Program-made: the position numbers and the translations under genes
Shown here: one piece after another, positions 51,618-64,000 of the stretch
How the letters are laid out: the number at the start of each line of letters is the position of its first letter
How positions within the stretch are numbered: position 1 is the first letter of the stretch
Notes under the pieces: generated by a model
Told to the model about the DNA's origin: nothing
Seen by the model: the letters and a program-made list of their open reading frames with translations, nothing else
Database searches by the model: none
Source of the DNA: Limnomonas spitsbergensis
Taxonomy: Eukaryota; Chlorophyta; Chlorophyceae; Chlamydomonadales
Length of the DNA stretch: 64,000 nt
Direction of reading: 5' to 3'
Assembly (NCBI GenBank): GCA_037349105.1
Contig: JAYJMM010000109.1
Coordinates: 4,234,001-4,298,000, forward strand

Positions 51618-54600
51618 CTGCAACCGGGGGTGACTGGACAGCCTGCTCGGCAGGATTTTCTGGAAGATTCTTAGAGGTCACCACAACCACCTGGTCAAGA
51701 ATCTCTGTGTCACTCCTGCTCTCTAGAGGAAGACCATTGCCGATGGCGTGCAAGGAGCCAAGCGGAACCCTTGTGGCCGTGACAAAGGATCCTGAGTTGT
51801 CCTTCACACCAAGATGGACAGTGGTATGAATTGATAAGGGCTGGTAACAAATATGAATAAGGTACGACAGGGTTCAAGGGCCTGGAAATGCAAGCTGACC
51901 AGTGCAGCTGCACAGTTGAATGAACAGAGTGCACGACCTTTCCCTCCATTATGCTTATGTAGGGGCCGGTTGCTCAGAAACTGACAAAAGACTGCTAACA
52001 GCATGGAATAGCATGTCAATGTTCAAAAATCTCGGCTGCGTTGTAGCACATTGTGGTTGCATGTCAATAATGGTAAGCAGGCGATACCTACTGATAAAAT
52101 GTTACTCTTCGATGGAGCTGCTGACCCGGACAACTTCTTGGCAGCTCCCGTCAGCTTCCTTCCTTCAGAACCACGGGCAGGTGCAGCGACACACGGCTCA
52201 GTCCCCTCCTCCTCTGCGGGTTTCAATCCTGGTTCCCTTGTCTGATTCTCCTCTGGCAGGTGCGCCTTGCCAGCTGATGCAGATATGTCCGCTGGATTTG
52301 CAACCGAGCTAGCCGCGACCCCTGAGGCGTTGCCCCTGCTTCGACCGCTGCCGCCTTTGTTCCTCGATGCCGCCTTGCAGACAGCCGCTGCCGCAGCTGT
52401 CACAGTCCCAGCTTCGACCTCTACCTTATCAGCAGCAGGTACCTCGGACCTGCAGGCACCTGATCCACCACCAGAACCTCTGCCCCGAGCGCTGCTGCAA
52501 GGCAGTGTCACAGTTTTTCTGCCACTTGGTCCGGGGCCAACACCGCCCATGTCCACAGCTTCTGGTGCTGAGCCGGAGACGCAGCGTCCTCTGCCACTGG
52601 CCCGCTTTCCGGCTACCTGCTGACCCTTGCTGGTCTTGCCTGAACTAGCACCTCCACTGCGCTTGGCTGCCTGCGAAGTATCCGTCCCATGCGGTGATGC
52701 ATGACGATAACAAGGATCACATTGCCACGTTGTTATTACTTCAAAATTTCCAAACAAAATCTGTGAGCTTCGGCCGTAATGCAGCTTCCAAGTCAATTGA
52801 TGTTTCTTTAATTATTTGCGTTGCAATGCAAATAATTCCTTGGGCACTGTGAGTATCCGTGGGGAAATTGGAGAATTTGCAGAGAAAAAAATTTGTTATT
52901 TGGAGAGCCGGTTGCTGCTGGTAGTTGCCTCTGCTGCAAGCTACTGTGCCCTTAGCAAATAACATAATTTCCAGGATTTCTGTGGATAGCTGACATTTCA
53001 AACTCAAGACACAGCTACCCACCTGTCCTTTCTCCTTGGTACCCTTTGATGAGGCAGATGGGCCATGATTGGCCCTCTTCTTTTCTGGCTCCTCAAAGTC
53101 CTTGTCGTTCTCGTCATCTGGCTCTTCCAGCGGCTTCGTGTAATCCTCGTCAGGATCACTGCTGGCAGGTCTGTTTCCCTCTTTCTGCGCCTCATCTGCA
53201 TCGGAATCTGAATCTAGGATCACAAGCACCTGCACGGTGGAAATAAGGCAGGGGCACACAAGATTCAAAGACTCGACCCAAGGATATGCCAACTTACGAG
53301 TCATGAGGAACAAACGAAGTGGTCATCATATGGCAGGTCAAGTGCACTACAGAAGTTACGAGATTGCTGAAGATTTATAATTTGATACTAAGCTTGAAAG
53401 CACGGATTTACGTAGACCGTCAGAATCCACTTTGTTCTGGCCTTGAAAAGGAAGACATTCTCCAGAAATCTGTGAATCTGCCGTCGGAGGATCTGTCCTA
53501 GGTGCAGGAGGATATGTGCAGGTATGGACAGTCTGCGCTGGCTGAGTTGCCGCGGCTGGAGGTGTTGTAAACCTACCTCAGCATTGGGCACCTGGAGTGC
53601 TGTTTCCTCCAAGGAATCCTTGGACTGAGGCAGTGATTGGTCAACAATCAGGAGAGATTTGGGGGCTGGTAGAGGCCCGGAACTCGAAGGATGTGGCAGT
53701 TGATCCTCCTGAGCCTTTTTTTCTTCCTTGGCATTCAGCGCTGCCCTTTCAAGGATTTCTTCCATTGCCCCCTTATCATGTCCTCTGTCCAAGCTTGCTG
53801 CACGCTCCAGCAAAGGCGCAGCTTTGTCAGGTATCTCCACTCCCTGGGCAGGAGCGTTTCTGACCTCCGTCGCTGCCTTGGTCATCATGGCTACTGCCGC
53901 CCCAGCTGATGCTCTGCCTCTGCTACTGGATCCACGGGCCTGCGAAGCCACTCTGTCGACACCTGCTTCAGGGACTGCAATTCTGGCATTGCTGCGACCA
54001 CTATGAGGGTCCTCAGCTACCACTAGCACTTCCCGTGCTGCCTGCCCAGCAGATCCACTTGAAGTCCTAGCTCTGCCACCACTGTCACGACTGCCAGCCT
54101 TGGATTCCATCCGCAGATCGTTGTCCTGGTCCACAGCTTTCTGGGTTCCGCTGCCTTTCTCCCTTGGTGGCCTTGCATGGCTTGAGTGTTTGCTTGCGAC
54201 AGCTTTGGAAGCCTGTGAAATACGGGAGATGTTTCAAGGACAACATGGAAACGTGCGCAAGATGCTTAAATTCCACATGTTTGTTAGGGTGCATGATTGG
54301 TTGACAAGATGCATCTCTATCTCTTTGAATTCAAGTTTATCCCCTTGCAGAACAAGGCACGTGCGTGGGCACAGGCATGAGTGTCTGCATGAGGCAGCAG
54401 TAGCAGCAGCTTGGACAGGAGCAAGATTGGACTCGGAGTAAGAGGCAGGAACAGGATTACCGTAGGCAGCAACAATATGAGTAATAGCTTGATACTGCTT
54501 CTGCGCCCCATTACAATCATCTGCTCCACATGGGTATGAATGTTTTCGCATTGTATGCTGCACTTCATGTCCCCTGTTTTATATAATTCCGATCTCAGTT

Positions 54601-57061
54601 AATAGCTTATTCATGTTTTAGACTTTTGTGTATGAGTACTGCACTACTGCTGCACCTTTTGAGAGGCTGAGGCAGGGACAGGTCTGGGATTCGGCTGTGT
54701 CCCCGGCTCGAAATCGTCATCATCATGGGCACCCCCTGCAGACGCCCTTTGCAAGACACCTGGCTCCTTGAGCTCCTCAGCTGCCGAAATACCTGAAGCC
54801 ACCTGAGGGCGACGAGAGGTAAGTTTGAATCTTCGGGCCATCAGGGAACATCAATCATTGATCATGACCGAGCTCAGTTGCCAAAGGCACTGCCATGACT
54901 GCCAGAATCTGTTTCCAAAGGCAAGACCCAGCAACATGAGGCCCAACATGGAAGCAAAATTATTTTACATATGAGCGGGACAGACAAGGCCATTGGTCAT
55001 TCGTCTGGTGTATGATCACGTGGTACCTTAATGGGAGCATTGCCTGACCCAGGCAATGACCTCTTGGACCCAGACGGCCTCTTCCTAGAAGACTCCTCTT
55101 CAGACAGCACCAAGGAACCATCAGCTTGCTGAAATAGCTCTTCGGCCTTCGTGCTCCCAGACGGCAGGTGCTGCGATTCTCCCTTGCCAGCTCCAGGGCC
55201 CGCGCTGCTGGTCCTTACAGCTGCCGTGCCATCTGAGGCATTGATCTTCCCACCAGTACTGCTACCACGAGGTCGCTTTGCTGCATCTCCACCTGCAACA
55301 GTGCATTACTGCATGATATCAATGCCCCTTCGATAGCTGCCCTGCAGCAAAAGGCCATTAGGGTGCTATTTTGGAATTCCAGAATTAATTGCATTCAGCT
55401 GCCGGCTGCAGATATGAGATATGGCATCCGATGTCAGCAGATACACGGCGGTTTAGCTCTCTCCTTTTGACCCTTATGGCCCTATCGACAGCAGGGCTAC
55501 TGGTTTTTGCTCGCTGTCCTAGCATATTTAGTGCCTGTACCGGTTTACGGGCACGAGTCCCATGCATCAAATGTGATGCCCCGTTGGACTGTGAAAGTTT
55601 CACAAACTTCACAGCTTACCGGAACAGCCTGGCAGGTGTATCCAGTAAGATATCCGTCCTCCTGTCCAGGATTCGCTCACCATCTGGGTGCTTCATACAG
55701 CTATTGGCAGTGATGCAGCGACTCTCTCATCCTACTGCAAGAGGTAACCTGCCCATGCCCATGAATTTGCTCTGCACAAAATATGCTATACCAGCCCAAA
55801 TAACATCTCAGCCTGTACTCCCAGTGCTGGGCTTCTAGTCAGATTTTGTTAGTGCTGCAGCGCTACTAAGACTGTGTAATAACTGACCACATAGTGCCGT
55901 GTTGGTTTCCATGGATGCTGCTGCAATGCTGCTGCCAGCGGATGCTTTGCCGCCGCTAGCTCGACCCCTGGGTGGCTTCGTCAAGACAGGGCAGCAGATG
56001 CCGGCATCACTAGACCCCAAACCAGGGCCTGTCCCTCCATTGCTGTTATCGATTGGTGCAGCAGCTTGTGCCTCTGTGGATGTGACACCTAGATCCTGCG
56101 GTTTAACCTGGATGAGTCGTGATGACTCCTGTTTGTCCAGAGGAGCCTGCACAAGGGCACATGAAAGCAGAGATGACTGCATAAATCGATGTTTTGAGTT
56201 TTCAACCGTAGCCACACTCTGTAGTTACCGCAATCGAGCAAGTTCGTAAATTTAATCAGGCTTGTTATATTTGATTCATTCTGAGCAACAGCGCGGTGTC
56301 ATATTTGTCAGACAATTGCTGCAGGTGCCTGGAGGAGCCGGTTCTTATGCTTGGAGCAGGCGATCACTGGTACCAGTTTTTATTAATATTTGAAGGAGAA
56401 GAATGCTGACAGCAAGCAGCCAAGCAGCTGACGCCTGGTGCTCACCTGGGGAAAGCCCTGTTCACTGGTGACAATGCAGACTTTATCCTCTGCAGGCAAG
56501 CTAGGTGAGCTTTTGTCCTCTCCACAAGAATCAGGCACAACGTCTGTCCCCTGTCGATTCAATTTCAGGGCCAATGCATGAGTCAGCCACAACTGTTCAA
56601 TTTCGAAGTCACAGGGGCAAAGAACGAGTGGTCTCTTGCAGAAGAATCCGATGAGAGCGAAGCCTGTAATTTTCTGCAATAAATTTATCATCGCTCTCAT
56701 GCACTCAAGGATTCCTTAAATCTTAAAATTGCCAGATCCTGACAAGTAATCATCAATATGGTACTTCCTTGGAAGACCTGGCCAACCACCAGTAACTTGC
56801 CGGGCTTAGCACTTCCATATCTGCTGCTTGCTCAGACACGGGTGCATCAGCATGGATTGATCCTCCTGAGCCTTCCTTCTCTCTGGGCTCCTGCAAGAAT
56901 CCCTCTCCTCCCCAAACCGGGACTGGCAGTCCGATTGCAGTATCTTGCAAACATCGTAGGATACTGTCATCGTGGCTGACCTTAGCCAAATTATGACCGC
57001 TGATAGAACGACTGGCTGCTCTTCCGCCATCTGCCGACATGCCGTGCGCTTCTTCAATCGC
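51618..57061 (-). CDS. Large, mostly disordered protein with a SUMO-interaction-like motif (partial)
   Basis: Nine minus-strand exons join in phase: 57061-56765, 56550-56446, 56146-55888, 55292-55027, 54802-54656, 54212-53577, 53229-53023, 52670-52092 and 51801-51618, about 890 residues. The first and last exons are missing. Composition is dominated by Ser, Ala, Gly, Lys, Glu and Pro. There are basic clusters such as GGDAAKRPRG and SSRKRPSGSKRSLPG and acidic ones such as HDDDDFEPG and EEPDDENDKDFEEPEKKR. One short ordered-looking element, VLVILDSDSDADE, fits a SUMO-interaction motif: a hydrophobic core followed by acidic or phosphorylatable residues. With the nuclear-localisation-like clusters this suggests a nuclear scaffold or chromatin protein. 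No enzymatic domain is seen. Confidence 0.6.
55495..55606 (-). mobile_element. Truncated third copy of the 570-bp element
   Basis: Matches one end of the elements at 25.0 and 31.3 kb (tttttgctcgctgtcctagc, ccggtttacgggcac, gatgccccgttggactgtga). It stops abruptly near 55495, inside an intron of the disordered-protein gene. Confidence 0.7.
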
Positions 57062-58181
57062 CTTTGACACGAAAAATATTTGAATCGAAACCAGGGAACT
57101 ATTCGCGAGTGCGAGAATGACGTGCACAAGGGCCTGCCAAATATCCGGATTTTGAAAATGTGCATTTGCTCCAGGCCAAAGAAAGCTCCAGGCAGGTGCT
57201 CCGGGGCATACAGAGATATCTCTGGGGGCAGAGATATCTTCTCCAGGGATTTCCAGCTAATTTAAAAATGGGATTGTAAGAAATCCCATTTTTGGCCTCC
57301 TTATTGATGATTGATGGGAGCTTCAGCTAGTGTAATTGCACCCACTACTCCCCCTGCACTATCTAGCAGACACAGCCCAACACCTGCTAATGACATTACA
57401 TCATGTCCAACACCTGTGAGCAGCAACATCCCTTTCAGGTGAGCATGACCCCAGGAAAATCAAATATGAATTCTACTGATATTCTACAACGTCGTCCCCG
57501 CTCGTTGGATATAAGCTGTATAAGGAAATGCACTGGTGCGCCTTAATGGAATCCGGTGGATCTGCTTGTCCGGACGGGAGCAGACAGGTTGACCAGTGCT
57601 TTTCAGAGAAGAGTAAATAACGTTACACCTCTGGGCCCGCTCAAAGTTTGGCCGCGTGGGCGCCCAACTGTTCAGAAGGGAGAAAAGAAGAAACTAAATG
57701 CTCTCAAGAGAATAGTGCTAAACGATGATCGAAAAGCAGGAGACATGGACCTTAATTGCTACATGGCCTTCCCTACTAATGCCTTTACACCACTGGACAG
57801 CCTGAGTGAGGCAAACCATCCCCAAGAGGAAAGGCATAGTGATTACCAGGTGGTGATTGAATTACAACTACCGGTACAGTAGCGTTAAAGCACTGGCTGC
57901 ATTAGGCCTATCAGGTATGGAAGTGAATGAAGATCAATGTTTGGGTAGAGCATAACCAACAGTGCTACCCTCAAGCATGGAATGGAGGAAACAAAACTGG
58001 AAGTTCAAAGTTTAAACCCTTTTAGAGATAACTAAATAGGTCAGGCCAGGCCAGATGCTAACAAATATTTGCCAACTGTCAAAGAAGCTGAGTTTGAGGA
58101 TGTGACAGAGAATCCATTCATAAAGCCCTGACATCCCGAAATGTTTATGAAAACTTGAGCATGACAGACGCGAGTGGGCTA
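57062..58181. other. Intergenic; repeat copy and missing 5' exon
   Basis: Contains the inverted copy of the GGGCGCCC repeat (57613-57700). The first exon and promoter of the disordered-protein gene should lie here or further upstream. Not resolved. Confidence 0.4.
57613..57700 (-). repeat. Dispersed GGGCGCCC/GAGGTGTAACG repeat, inverted copy
   Basis: Its reverse complement reads cttctgaacagttgggcgcc, then cacgcggcc, gagcgggcccagaggtgtaa and cgttattt, nearly identical to 12157-12240. Confidence 0.8.
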
Positions 58182-61100
58182 TCATATACATGAGGGTGGG
58201 CAAAATCTTGCATCATCATTCCATAACAGCCACCTCTCGTCCCCTAATAGGTCCGCCAGATCTGAATTATGCCTCTCGTACAGCCTAGACAGCACCCTGC
58301 GAGCTCCTTCTGGGATGACCCATCCGACCTGTTCGGTGTTTGTTATGCGAGGCCCTGCGGATGCCTCCATCGCAGCCCACACTGGACTCCCCAACGGTGG
58401 AACCGACAGACCAAGAAATTTCAGAATCTGCAGTAAGTTTGGGGTGGGGATATGTAGAAATGAGGCTGTGGGTCACACGTACCACACATGCAGATGGCCT
58501 TCATGCTCCATCTGAATGGTCAGCGTGGCCCAAATCAAGATTGCAGTATACAAATATGCCTTAATGTAAGCAGAGCTGATGACGAAAATTCAGTGCTCAC
58601 CTGTGCAGTGACATCGCCATTCTGTTGCTGGAACAGATCTTGGCTGTTGATGATTAGGAAAGAGCTCCTAGGGAAGAATTTAAACCAGGTCCGTAGATAC
58701 GTGGAGTACATGCCTCGTAATATCTGAACACATCAAAAACAAAGGAGACATGATCAGATACCCGAAAAGGATACCAAACCAGGGGACCAAACACGGCTGC
58801 CTAACTACGAAGGTCAGAGGACACCCAGCGATTTATCTGGGATATTTGGGATTTGAATTTTCAGCTAGGCAGGTCAGCCCCCAGGAGATTATTTGCCGAG
58901 GCCACGACTTGGCTCAGATACCCAGCCTTAGGTCCTTGACATCAGCAAAATACTGTTCCGTTAGAAACAAGCACTTTATAGGCTTTCTTCCCAGTACTAG
59001 CTCGGTTTGTGCACAGCATCAGATTCTTGATGATTCTCCACAACACAAGACACCTGCAGGCCGTAGCACTAACCTGCTCGCAATGTGAGAAAACATTTCT
59101 CTCTTCCGCTCCCAGGGTCTCAAAGCGCATGATGCACTCAGTCTCGGAATGATTGCTTAAGCAGCGGCGGTAGCCACCATACTGTTCACCCACAAATTGA
59201 GTAAAGCCACCCAGGCTCTGCCCATATCGCTCAGTGAGGGTTGGGGTCCTGGGCATCACAGCTTGGGGTCAGAAAAATTGTTACCAGGGCTATCTCTATG
59301 TCATAGGCAATTAGGCATTGTATTAGGCATGCTATCCAGGGGGATCCCCCTGATGATATAAATGCTGATAGCTGATATGCTTGTTAAGGTCTCAGACAGC
59401 TTCCTTATCCTGGATTCCACTAATTTACAAGAAGCACCTGCCACTGTTGTGATCATGTCCCAGGCTGATCTATCCAGCTTTCACATCAGGCATCATGGGA
59501 TAGGCAACAGGAGCCCTGGCAGGTGTAGAATTCTACCACATGTTTAGTGGCTAAAACAAAAAATGAGTGATGCGGCCAGGTACCTATTGATGCTTGGCCC
59601 CACCCAAAGTAAGCAGAGTAGATGCGATGGATTGGGTGCCTCAGCAGGAACACAAATTTGGGCTGAGCTTGGTTCCTGTACACGGCTCTTATCAACAGAG
59701 GCAGCTGCAAGTCTGTGTATGGCAAACCTGCCTCTGTTGCCACCTGTATCCGAGAAAACAGGGGTGGAAATAGTCAGTGTGGGGGATTCGGGTTGAGCAT
59801 CGATATTTAAGGGAAGCCTTTCAAGCATGAATGTAACGTAGAAACAAGGCATGGGGCACACAATGGCCAGCATCAGCACAACGTGGATAAACAAAGATTC
59901 CGGCCGAAGTTTAGAAGCCGCCTTGCAGGTTAGGGTGATCAGTCACCACAGAGGCTACTAGGTCAGATGTGCTACAGTGTTCATTTTAGTGTGTGCCAAG
60001 CCGCCTTTGGCAAGCCACTGTGCTGCCACAGCTGGGAAAATTGGGACCAAACCTTGGCCAGCCTACAGCCAATGTCCTAAGCAGGAGGGCTTGCAGCACC
60101 AGCCTAGCCTGGCCGCATGCTGTGATGTAGTTGAATTGTAGCTGAGTTCAGCTGAAATTGGCAGCGGTGTACCATCATAACAACCCATCTTCTGGCACGT
60201 CATGGAACACCACCAGGCTGCTAAGCATTCCATAATCAGGAGTCCCTCTGGAGGGCTAAATTTTGAGGAGTAATCCAGTGACCTCCACCTAACTTGACCT
60301 GTACCTGCAAGCACCTCCGCCCCTGCACCTGAGCCCTTCTCACCCGCTCATCTGCAGCCTTGGCCTCAAGCAGGCACTCCAATGCAGAACACTGCTCGTA
60401 TGGCTCCCCAAAGGAACCGCCGAATCTTGCCAAGCATCTCGTCCGACAGGCCTCGTCTGCCGCTCGGAATGCTCGATGGGCACGGCCTGTCAGAAGACAA
60501 CAGGGGGTGGGGCAAGTGTATCACTGTCGAACATATTCATACTGATGCTGGGCTGCCCAGCACTAAACCACTCGATAACGCAGGAAATACACTCAGTGAC
60601 TGAGATGCTCCATCTTTATACAGCCGAAGCAGTCCGAGGGCCGGGTCCAATACGGCAATGTGGCACACAGCATGAAGCCTTCATGACCAGGACGCGACAG
60701 ACATCCCGACACAAGGCTCAAGCCCCTTCCTTACAAAAGCTGATATAAACATAAATGAGAAACACCTTGATTTATACATGCTAGGTGGGGCTCTTCTCAC
60801 CTGATCCAGCCCATGACAGGTCTAATGTGGACACAGATCCGTCCATGATCACGCTTGTCTCGGGCGCCTGGATTAAGCGTGGGATTCCATCCCTCTGGAT
60901 GAGGTCCAGGTAGCTTTGCATTGTTGTGGCATCAGACTCTACAGGCAGTACGGCGGGGCACGGGGCATGGAGCAGAACAAGCTAGGGGCCAAGGAGACTA
61001 GGAGAGCCATGGGTTGTCCATCTGGTATAGGACATGTATGTCCGACATATTAATGCCCGTTTTACAATTGAGAGGGCAGGGGATTAGTTGGATTTGCTCC

Positions 61101-62479
61101 AATGTTTGAAGGTCAAAGACTGCAAGCTGTCTAGGAGGAGGTCACTCCTCATGCAGCAGCAACATCACTACAGCAGGACCATGTTGCCATCCACCTCAGT
61201 CCTAGTGGATGATGCTGACCTGACCAGAAGCCATGGGTGGAATTCCATGTGGGTCCCTTGCCAGCATCCTGCATCATAGGTTAGAGAGCACGGATGGAGT
61301 CGATAAGAAAGCGTGCAGACCCCTTGCAGGCCTGCAGCTGATGATGAATCTTATTTGAGGAAAACAAGCAAAAAACCTGTGATGGCCTGCTTCGCTCCTT
61401 CCATGAGCAACAACATGAACAGGAACCAGATCAAGGTAACCAATAAGAAGATAATGATCACGAAGGCGGCTTGCGTGGGCTGACATGGTTGGGGACAGAT
61501 TTACCCACCAGCACGATGCTTGGGTGTCCTGCAAGACGATTCGCCAGATTGATTGCCCCCGAGTGGAACCCGCTGACGTAGAAATGCTGAAATAGGAAGG
61601 TATACAATAACGATAAACTTAGGTAGAAGACTTCTAGCACCACGCAATCAGCAGTGTTGCCGACTCCTAGACACGAGTATCAAAGATCTAGTGACAGAAA
61701 CCGAGTCACCAGCATCCATATCCCAGAGACCTTGCACTTCAAGATGGCAGTGTGAATACAAAAATGAAGCAGGCAGCCTCAGATCTCACCGGAAGGCAGC
61801 TGAATCCTGAAGATCCCGATTGCGCCTGGTCGCTCCAGCATGGGTTCAAGAAAGCGGCCTTGTGCTTGTCATGGAGCACGTGGGAAACTAGCTCTGGTTC
61901 AAGATGTGTTGCTATACTCCGATGCACCGCTTCCTCCCCTATATTATGACGGTTTTGAGTTTCAGCCACAGATAGGCTGACTAGAGCATCGAGCATGATG
62001 GGGCTCAAACCGCAGCCAGGCCAGGGCCAGCACCTGGGACCTGAAAAGTGCTTGGTGTGGCACGCAGTTTCTACTAGAACCGGCCTTAACATGATGTCAC
62101 AAGGTAAATGGCTGATTCCAGCACCGAAGTACCTTTCATGGTCGTCGCAAAAATTGCATGGCGAGATCGTGCCATGCATCATGCATGGGCCCCAGATGCA
62201 GCTAATACATTAGATACATCTGGTCAATGATCCATCCTGAGGGCAGTTAACGTTTACCCGTAGGGCCTTATGTCCCACTACGAAGCTGTGTCCCACAGTG
62301 ACAGCATTGTGGCAACACTGACCAATTGTGACTTCAGTGGGACTTGACAGACTTTTTGACGTGTCTTTGAAATACCAAAGGGAAGATGCTGTGACCACGA
62401 ATCCGATCAATATAATGAGAATGATCCGCTTTGAGCGTAGCAAGCTGTTGAGTGTAGCCGAGGGTGGAGAAGGTCTCAT
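58182..62479 (-). CDS. Type II membrane sulfotransferase
   Basis: Supported minus-strand exons are 62479-62258 (N-terminus), 61586-61509, 60938-60801, 60486-60344, 59743-59604, 59248-59074, 58723-58601 and 58427-58182. All junctions from 60938 to the stop keep phase if the donor TTTGG|gtgggg is used at 59604. One exon before 60938 and the link from the N-terminus remain unresolved. The N-terminus has a single hydrophobic anchor (RIILIILIGFVVTASSLWYF), as in Golgi sulfotransferases. FYVSGFHSGAINLANRLAGHPSIVL corresponds to the PAPS 5'-phosphosulfate loop, PKFVFLLRHPIHRIYSAYF is a clear 3'-phosphate motif, and GMYSTYLRTWFKFFPRSSFLIINSQDL and ILKFLGL are family landmarks. It would transfer sulfate from PAPS to a carbohydrate or protein. 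The 5' loop is atypical because the usual Lys/Arg and Thr are missing. Confidence 0.78.
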
Positions 62480-64000
62480 CGAGCTACGCTCTTGAGATCG
62501 CTCCGGCAACAGCACTCGGCAGCAAAAATATTTGAAACTGCATCATTCGGTCCGATTGACAAACGTGCGTTCTTTGACAAAAGTGAGGAAGGAAGGGTAA
62601 TATGCCTTACTAGGAGCCTTCAACCCCGCCTTCAACCTGCTTCAACCCATACTTCTGGCCAAGTTTGAGACGCCAATTGGGTAATTGCCATCAGACAGAA
62701 GCAAAACACCCCATCCAGCCTCACGAATCGCATCAAGCATTATAATGGCATGGACAAATTGCGAGCAGATCCAGAGGGCGAAGCCTGGTAATAGCAGGGG
62801 GTCATAGCATTCCATCGAATGCATGGTTAAGGTATGTCGCTAGCCTGCTTCGAGTGCCTGCTTGGCTCAATTGTCATGGCAGCCAAATAGAAACCAAAGC
62901 AGATGATCACTATGCGCTTAGCCTCCTCATTCCTACATGAAAGATAAGAGGCATTGGTTTCCGACTTTCCAGCTGTAGCATCCATGCATGCCCCACCTAC
63001 TTCGCCTGCCCCTGCGCCGTCTAGACAATTACCTACAAGCTATCAACCATACTGTCAGTAGACCTACGGACCACAGTGCCACCAAAACTGATAAACTGGC
63101 ATTCCATTGAAGCGTCAATACGATACTCTAGGATGCCAAACCATACGACAGGTACATGGATAAACAATGCGGTAGGGTCTCTGCATGGATTCCAATCCAA
63201 TATGATTCGACAAGACGAGATTCTCCTTAACCATGGACTCATGAGTATCTTTTGATTGGATACTTGAGGTTCATCAGTTTATGACCGGCATGCATGTGAT
63301 TCAACCTCTAATTTAATGCGATTGAGAATTCCTGAGAATTCCCTGGTTCTTAACGATTTACATCTCCTCCCTCTAGTGCTATCTGCGAGTGGGGATTTGT
63401 TCCCATGAACCTTTTGCATGGAGTGCCTTGACAAGGTAACTCAGCATAGTACAATCAAGGAAATCACCATATCAACCAAACGTTTTCCTATGCTATACCA
63501 TGCCGGAAAACACAGGGCCGCTGGTTTCTGCCTGTGTTTCATGACATGTTTCTGACTGGCCTCATAGGCTTGGACCCATGCATGTACATGTCCATCTATA
63601 CTTACTTATCCCTTTCTGTCACACATGCAGCAGCTGCCTATTGCTTTACAGTGCACGGGGAATTAAGAGAAGCATAGGACCTGGACTCTAACACCACTAC
63701 TGCGAGCAAGAGGCTTAATAAATGAAAGACATCATAATGGTACGTTTGGCCGCGCGTTCGTGAGCCATAATGACATACGTTTGGAGCATTGCATTTCGAG
63801 TCCTATGCATTTTTGCACGGCTCAGCTCGGTATGTCTGCCTATTTCAGCTGCAATTCAGTCACATCTCGGCCTATAGCCTTGGGGAAGTGGTGCAGCAGG
63901 GCTTCCCCAGAGGCCGGCCAGTCATTGTTTGGTCCCGTGGTGGCCCAATGGTTCGCTGCACGCTGAAACTAACGCTACTGGGCATCACTGACCTGCTACG
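62480..64000. other. Upstream flank of the sulfotransferase gene
   Basis: A 60-codon minus-strand frame (62824-62642) reads FALWICSQFVHAIIMLDAIREAGWGVLLLSDGNY in pieces and looks exon-like, but has no partner or recognised family. The rest of the stretch shows nothing supportable. Confidence 0.4.

Noticed and set aside
52051..54006. Plus-strand Pro/Leu/Ala-rich frames
   Set aside because: They are antisense to large, phase-consistent exons of the disordered-protein gene.

Overview
This is nuclear DNA of a eukaryote with dense, short exons and GT-AG introns. It is most likely a green alga of prasinophyte type; a Pyramimonadales-like genome would fit, but that is inference. The evidence is a nuclear accA with a plastid-type leader, several plant-like genes split into 9-10 exons, TTTAGGG-like repeats, and a tRNA-Lys(CUU) gene in permuted order (3' half before 5' half). 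Permuted tRNA genes are known from Cyanidioschyzon, Ostreococcus and Micromonas. There are no operons or Shine-Dalgarno sites. Exon chains were built by hand from splice sites, and where stated every junction keeps reading phase.

Layout. 1-1.2 kb: the 3' end of an unknown gene and a membrane-protein ORF. 1.2-12.5 kb: repeat-rich, with a decayed retroelement integrase fragment, a 36-bp minisatellite in a long minus-strand open frame, and a Helitron Rep relic (8.06-10.44 kb). 12.5-14.2 kb: a two-exon lambda-exonuclease/YqaJ-type nuclease. 15.3-20.5 kb: a complete nine-exon accA (plastid acetyl-CoA carboxylase, carboxyltransferase alpha). 21.9-23.7 kb: a convergent three-exon gene with a TMEM14/FAX-like membrane region. 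26.6-34.1 kb: two tandem PCNA genes on the minus strand. The downstream copy carries a transposable element in one intron and the permuted tRNA gene in another. 35.1-39.7 kb: an S28 serine carboxypeptidase with a 36-copy minisatellite in intron 2. 41.0-41.9 kb: an ORF with a small-barrel-like N-terminus. 43.0-46.9 kb: a ten-exon membrane-anchored protein with two HxT motifs. 48.2-49.2 kb: a small two-exon gene. 51.6-57.1 kb: a nine-exon-plus disordered protein with a SUMO-interaction-like motif. 58.2-62.5 kb: a sulfotransferase. The rest is intergenic sequence with dispersed repeats.

The genes do not form one pathway. Two themes are visible: plastid lipid metabolism (accA beside a possible fatty-acid exporter) and DNA replication or recombination (two PCNAs, a phage-type exonuclease). 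The most distinctive finds are the permuted tRNA gene inside a PCNA intron, the divergent second PCNA, telomere-like and polypurine tracts inside accA introns, and an excess of the palindrome TACCGGTA.
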